Below the pieces are notes generated by a model. It saw only the letters and a program-made list of their open reading frames with translations, was not told the DNA's origin and searched no databases. A stretch of DNA of 64,000 bases from assembly GCA_963669155.1 (NCBI GenBank), contig OZ022583.1, positions 1,890,025 to 1,954,024 of the forward strand, in the 5' to 3' direction. The stretch is from Arbacia lixula (Eukaryota; Echinodermata; Echinoidea; Arbacioida; Arbaciidae). Below are positions 60,645-64,000 of this stretch, one piece after another (position 1 is the first letter of the stretch; every line of letters begins with the position of its first letter). The translations under genes were made by a program, and so were the position numbers.

Positions 60645-63600
60645 CCCTCTCCTATGCTTTTGAGAACTGACCATAGTCCTGGCTGATGAGATTGATGCTG
60701 AGGTCTTCCCCCTTCACAGCCCGCTTTACCTCAACCTTCCTCATCCAGATCCCCGACTGGAGCAACTGACTATCCCTGCAGGGAACAATGGAGAAGAGTA
60801 TGGGTTCTACCCTCTCTGTACCAACCCATGAGACTCCCATTTCAATTACAACACACCAATGGTAATGAGAGGATTAAAACCTATTCTGACAAAGGAACAT
60901 AGACCACTTTCTCCTTTTTAAGTGTGAGAATATCAACAGACCACTGTGGACGAGTTCAGAATGCTCTTCCAAAATAAGTGCTGTAGTGCATGAAAGAATA
61001 CAGACATAGTCCTTTGAAGGTTTGAACTTATCGTGAATGCTTGGTTGGGTAGGTATAGAATAGACTGATTATATTTTGGTGCAAATCTGTCAGGAGTCAA
61101 ACAGTCAAGGTTCATTCACACCGAAACGAAGTGATGACCTTGTCCATCAAACTATTTGCAATCCCATGAAACACACATACAGGGGATGGCATGCTCCTTT
61201 AGTTTATGCTTGGAAATGTTTCACCAATATGTGCATTATGATATGCACAATTTAATGCACAACTGATGACCTGTTCTTTGGTCAAATCAGATTCTTAATC
61301 ATTTCAATTCCTATCAGCTGCAGTTGAAATCTGATCATTGTATATTCAAATATAAATACAGAGTTAATCATTTGTAAAATTTGATCATGATTGTATGATA
61401 ATGATTTATATTAAAACAGGAACAAATTGGGATCTCTCATTTAGCACAAAAGGTCTCCAGTCATGCGTAAGGCTGTGCACATCTTGGTGAAACATGGCCT
61501 AGATGTCTTGCTTTTAGCTACTACCGAGTTCTGCTTACAGGATTCTCTGTTTGTAGACCACTCTGTTATCTGCATCTCCAAGCAGCAGGATGCTCATGTG
61601 ATTCGGTCTGGTGGTCTGTTTCTCTGCAATCCTCTCATGGTTAAGCAGACTCACTGTCAGGGTCAGCTCTGCTCTCATTGAGCTGTACCGTGGAACCTGG
61701 GTGGATCAAGGAAAGAGCTCAAGGTAGTGAATTCATTCTTTCTCTGTTTCTCTGCAAGCCTCTCATGGTTTAGCAGACTCACTGTCAGGGTCAGCTCTGC
61801 TCTCATTGAGCTGTACCTTGGAACCTGGGTGGATCAAGGAAAGAGCTCAAGGTAGTGAATTCATTCTTTCTCTATTTCTCTGCAAGCCTCTCATGGCTTA
61901 GCAGACTTACTGTCAGGGTTAGCTCTGCTCTCACTGGGCTGTACCGTGGAACCTGGGTGGATCAAGGAAAGAGCTCAAGGTAGTGAATTCATTCTTTCTC
62001 TATTTCTCTGCAACCCTCTCATGGTTTAGTAGACTCACTGTCAGGGTCAGCTCTGCTCTCACTGGGCTGTACCGTGGAACCTGGGTGGATCAAGGAAAGA
62101 GCTCAAGGTAGTGAATTCATTCTTTCTCTATTTCTCTGCAACCCTCTCATGGTTTAGCAGACTCACTGTCAGGGTCAGCTCTGCTCTCACTGGGCTGTAC
62201 CGTGGAACCTGGGTGGATCAAGGAAAGAGCTCAAGGTAGTGAATTCATTCTTTCTCTGTTTCTCTGCAACCCTCTCATGGTTTAGCAGACTCACTGTCAG
62301 GGTCAGCTCTGCTCTCATTGGGCTGTACCGTGGAACCTGGGTGGATCAAGGGAAGAGCTCAAGGTAGTGAATTCATTCTTTCTCTGTTTCTCTGCAACCC
62401 TCTCATGGTTTAGCAGACTCACTGTAAGGGTCAGCTCTGCTCTTATTGGGCTGTACCGTGGAACCTGGGTGGATCAAGGAAAGAGCTCAAGGTAGTGAAT
62501 TCATTCTTTCTCTGTTTCTCTGCAACCCTCTCATGGTTTAGCAGACTCACTGTCAGGGTCAGCTCTGCTCTTATTGGGCTGTACCGTGGAACCTGGGTGG
62601 ATCAAGGAAAGAGCTCAAGCTAGTGAATTCATTCTTTCTCTGTTTCTCTGCAACCCTCTCATGGTTTAGCAGACTCACTGTAAGGGTCAGCTCTGCTCTT
62701 ATTGGGCTGTACCGTGGAACCTGGGTGGATCAAGGAAAGAGCTCAAGGTAGTGAATTCATTCTTTCTCTGTTTCTCTGCAACCCTCTCATGGTTAAGCAG
62801 ACTCATTGTCAGGGTCAGCTCTGCCCTCATTGGGCTGTACTGTGGAACCTGGGTGGATCAAGGAAAGAGCTCAAGGTAGTGAATTCATTCTTTCTCTGTT
62901 TCTCTGCAACCCTCTTATGGTTTAGCAGACTGATTGTCAGGGTCAGCTCTGCTCTCTGTACAATGGTTTATGGTTATTTCATTTATTTATTTTCCACTCA
63001 TAGAAAACCAATAGACAAACATAAACTATGTATCAATATATTTTAAAACAAATTGGTAGAACGTTGATTCTTCCTCTCATTCTTTCTAACGGCTCTGTAA
63101 AGTTTTATTGACCATGATTGCTGGTTTTAACATTCTACATCCCAAGTGGATGACATGGAGGAGCTCACGGTCATCTCCATACTAAGTCATATCTTCTTGC
63201 CTTTGAAATAATGAACTTTAAAATTATGTGTAACTTTCTTATTCCTTTTTTGTTTCCATGGTCCGTAAAATTTACTGATATGCTTCACACTTTGGTTTTA
63301 TGCAACTGACTTTTTTGTGAATGAATGAATGCACGAATGGTTGTTGTCCACAATAATCACAACTACCACAAATTCATGACCACAATGTTTTGACAGACTT
63401 CTATGGGATCATAATCATTCTCTACCCGGCCTTCATTCTATCTTTCTTTACCTGTTCAATGGAGACATCATATTTGGGGAGATGGGCCACTGCCTCAACG
63501 ATCTGGTTCCCAAAAGGTGGATGTCTGTTGACAATCTGGATAAGATAAATAACATACCATAACATAACAGTATGTGAGCTTATGTGAGAAATGATGCAAA

Positions 63601-64000
63601 GCAATTTGTTAAACAGATAGTTCTGTAAAACACTATTCAAAACAATTAACTGATACAATACACATAAAAACTTACCAATTTTTTGAAATTCAATTGATCT
63701 ACTCACAATTTTATTTTTTTGGGTTCTTCAAGGGCATGAACAAAAGAGGTCATATTCAAAATGTTTTTACATCTACAGCAGATAGCAAACAGTATATAAT
63801 CACAGACTATAACAGCAATGTTTCAATCTATCTGATATTGCAAATTGGTCTTCCCAAGAAGGTGTATAATCTACTTACAAGCTCCAGCTCTCTAGGGTTC
63901 TTCTCCTCTAGTTTGTGGAAGGTGGTCAAGCCGGCATTGAACAAGGCGTTGGACATCGTGGGGCCGATCTTGTCTAGCTGTCTAGCTACATGGCCAGAGT
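55522..64000 (-). CDS. HFM1: HFM1 (MER3-type meiotic DNA helicase), C-terminal eleven coding exons
   Basis: Minus-strand exons: 64000-63879 (continues outside), 63535-63452, 61696-61539, 60775-60672, 60248-60030, 59618-59302, 58709-58367, 57847-56986, 56518-56341, 55841-55771, 55573-55522. Phases agree at every junction; 835 codons. HFM1 is a Ski2-like ATP-dependent helicase that promotes meiotic crossovers. Here we see the Sec63 domain: HVARQLDKIGPTMSNALFNA, IVNRHPPFGNQIVEAVAHLP, a beta-sandwich part with LLLGDADNRVVY, KVEVKRAVKGEDLSINLIS; then a zinc-binding motif C-x3-C-x5-C-x3-CC (fragment residues 239-254); then a long Ser/Pro-rich region, mostly the 862-nt exon, and an acidic C-terminus EDDIPEFSSIFQDLF like the human end. 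The helicase core lies beyond the right edge. The two exons 56518-56341 and 55841-55771 are the least certain. The intron before exon 61696 holds copies of that exon. Confidence 0.93.
56651..56710 (-). repeat. Duplicated 5' edge of an HFM1 exon with decoy acceptor
   Basis: This segment resembles 56483-56545, the start of exon 56518-56341: both read GACCACTCTC(TC)CCCACTCAG then CAGCCAGCACT and CCNATGTA on the minus strand. The copy lies about 168 bp upstream in the transcript and would have its acceptor at 56686. Confidence 0.75.
59178..59287. mobile_element. MITE family C copy in HFM1 intron
   Basis: GGGGCCATATTTATGAAAAC on the left is inverted in GGTTTCATGAATCTGACCCC on the right. Its edge is 14 bp from the donor of exon 59618-59302. 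Confidence 0.75.
60602..60639. repeat. (CA)n microsatellite
   Basis: CA run in an HFM1 intron, preceded by a C tract. Confidence 0.95.
60796..60876. repeat. Single diverged unit of the 75-bp satellite
   Basis: TACCCTCTCTGTACCAACCC, then CCAATGGTAATGAGAGGATT in the order seen in the 25-kb array. It lies within 25 bp of an HFM1 acceptor. Confidence 0.55.
61216..61495. mobile_element. MITE family E, second copy, in HFM1 intron
   Basis: ATGTTTCACCAATATGTGCA at the left is inverted in TGTGCACATCTTGGTGAAACAT at the right end (the last 20 nt are sufficient to see it). The interior matches 30140-30437. Confidence 0.85.
61616..62955 (-). repeat. 128-bp tandem array built from an HFM1 exon 5' part plus its splice acceptor
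   Basis: The marker AACCTGGGTGGATCAAGG recurs at 61694, 61822, 61950, 62078, 62206, 62334, 62462, 62590, 62718 and 62846, always 128 bp apart. On the minus strand each unit is about 47 nt of intron ending CCTTGATCCACCCAG and the first about 81 nt of the exon, coding VPRYS.MRAELTLTVSLLN and HER.AEKQ. The unit at 61696 continues into the real exon (to 61539); nine further full units and one partial unit lie upstream in the transcript. Units differ by only a few bases. They lack a donor, so they cannot be separate internal exons. Confidence 0.95.
62956..63451. other. Rest of the HFM1 intron upstream of the array
   Basis: AT-rich intron sequence between the array and exon 63535-63452. Nothing else seen. 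Confidence 0.6.

Noticed and set aside
61616-62955. CRISPR-like array
   Set aside because: Direct 128-bp tandem units without unique spacers in eukaryotic intron DNA; it is an exon-derived tandem repeat.

Overview
The window looks like nuclear DNA of a marine invertebrate deuterostome, most likely an echinoderm such as a sea urchin (inference). The reasons are short exons split by long AT-rich introns, abundant (CT)n/(GA)n microsatellites, many short inverted-repeat elements, a Penelope-like retroelement, and proteins that read as close but clearly diverged relatives of vertebrate ones. Exon chains below were rebuilt by hand from splice sites, reading phase and remembered family sequences. 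No alignment was run.

Layout: (1) 1-4017, minus: 5' coding exons of trichoplein (TCHP), running off the left edge. (2) 4.8-9.5 kb: LINE remnant, intact Penelope-like element (5399-8014, minus) with a hammerhead ribozyme at its 3' end, a perfect 40-bp palindrome and a TTAA-bounded inverted-repeat element. (3) 11682-17009, plus: complete five-exon glycolipid transfer protein (GLTP), 207 aa, head-to-head with TCHP as I recall for human 12q24. (4) 17-27 kb: no gene recognised; inverted-repeat elements, a 75-bp satellite and microsatellites. (5) 27102-35590, plus: a seven-exon gene for an unrecognised secretory-pathway protein: signal peptide, EGF, CUB, EGF, Thr/Ser stalk, C-terminal hydrophobic tail, probably GPI-anchored. 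(6) 38257-52231, plus: complete CDC45, 18 coding exons, 568 aa, including a U12-type intron. (7) 55522-64000, minus: the 3' eleven coding exons of the meiotic helicase HFM1, convergent with CDC45.

CDC45 (replication helicase subunit) and HFM1 (meiotic crossover helicase) are both DNA-metabolism genes, but nothing shows shared control; an E2F-like site lies upstream of CDC45.

The most unusual structure is in HFM1. The 128-bp tandem array at 61616-62955 is made of repeated copies of the 5' part of an HFM1 exon plus its splice acceptor. It leaves nine extra full acceptor copies, and any of them read through would give a premature stop. Smaller duplications across exon edges occur elsewhere in HFM1 (56.65 kb) and at a CDC45 donor (50.7 kb).
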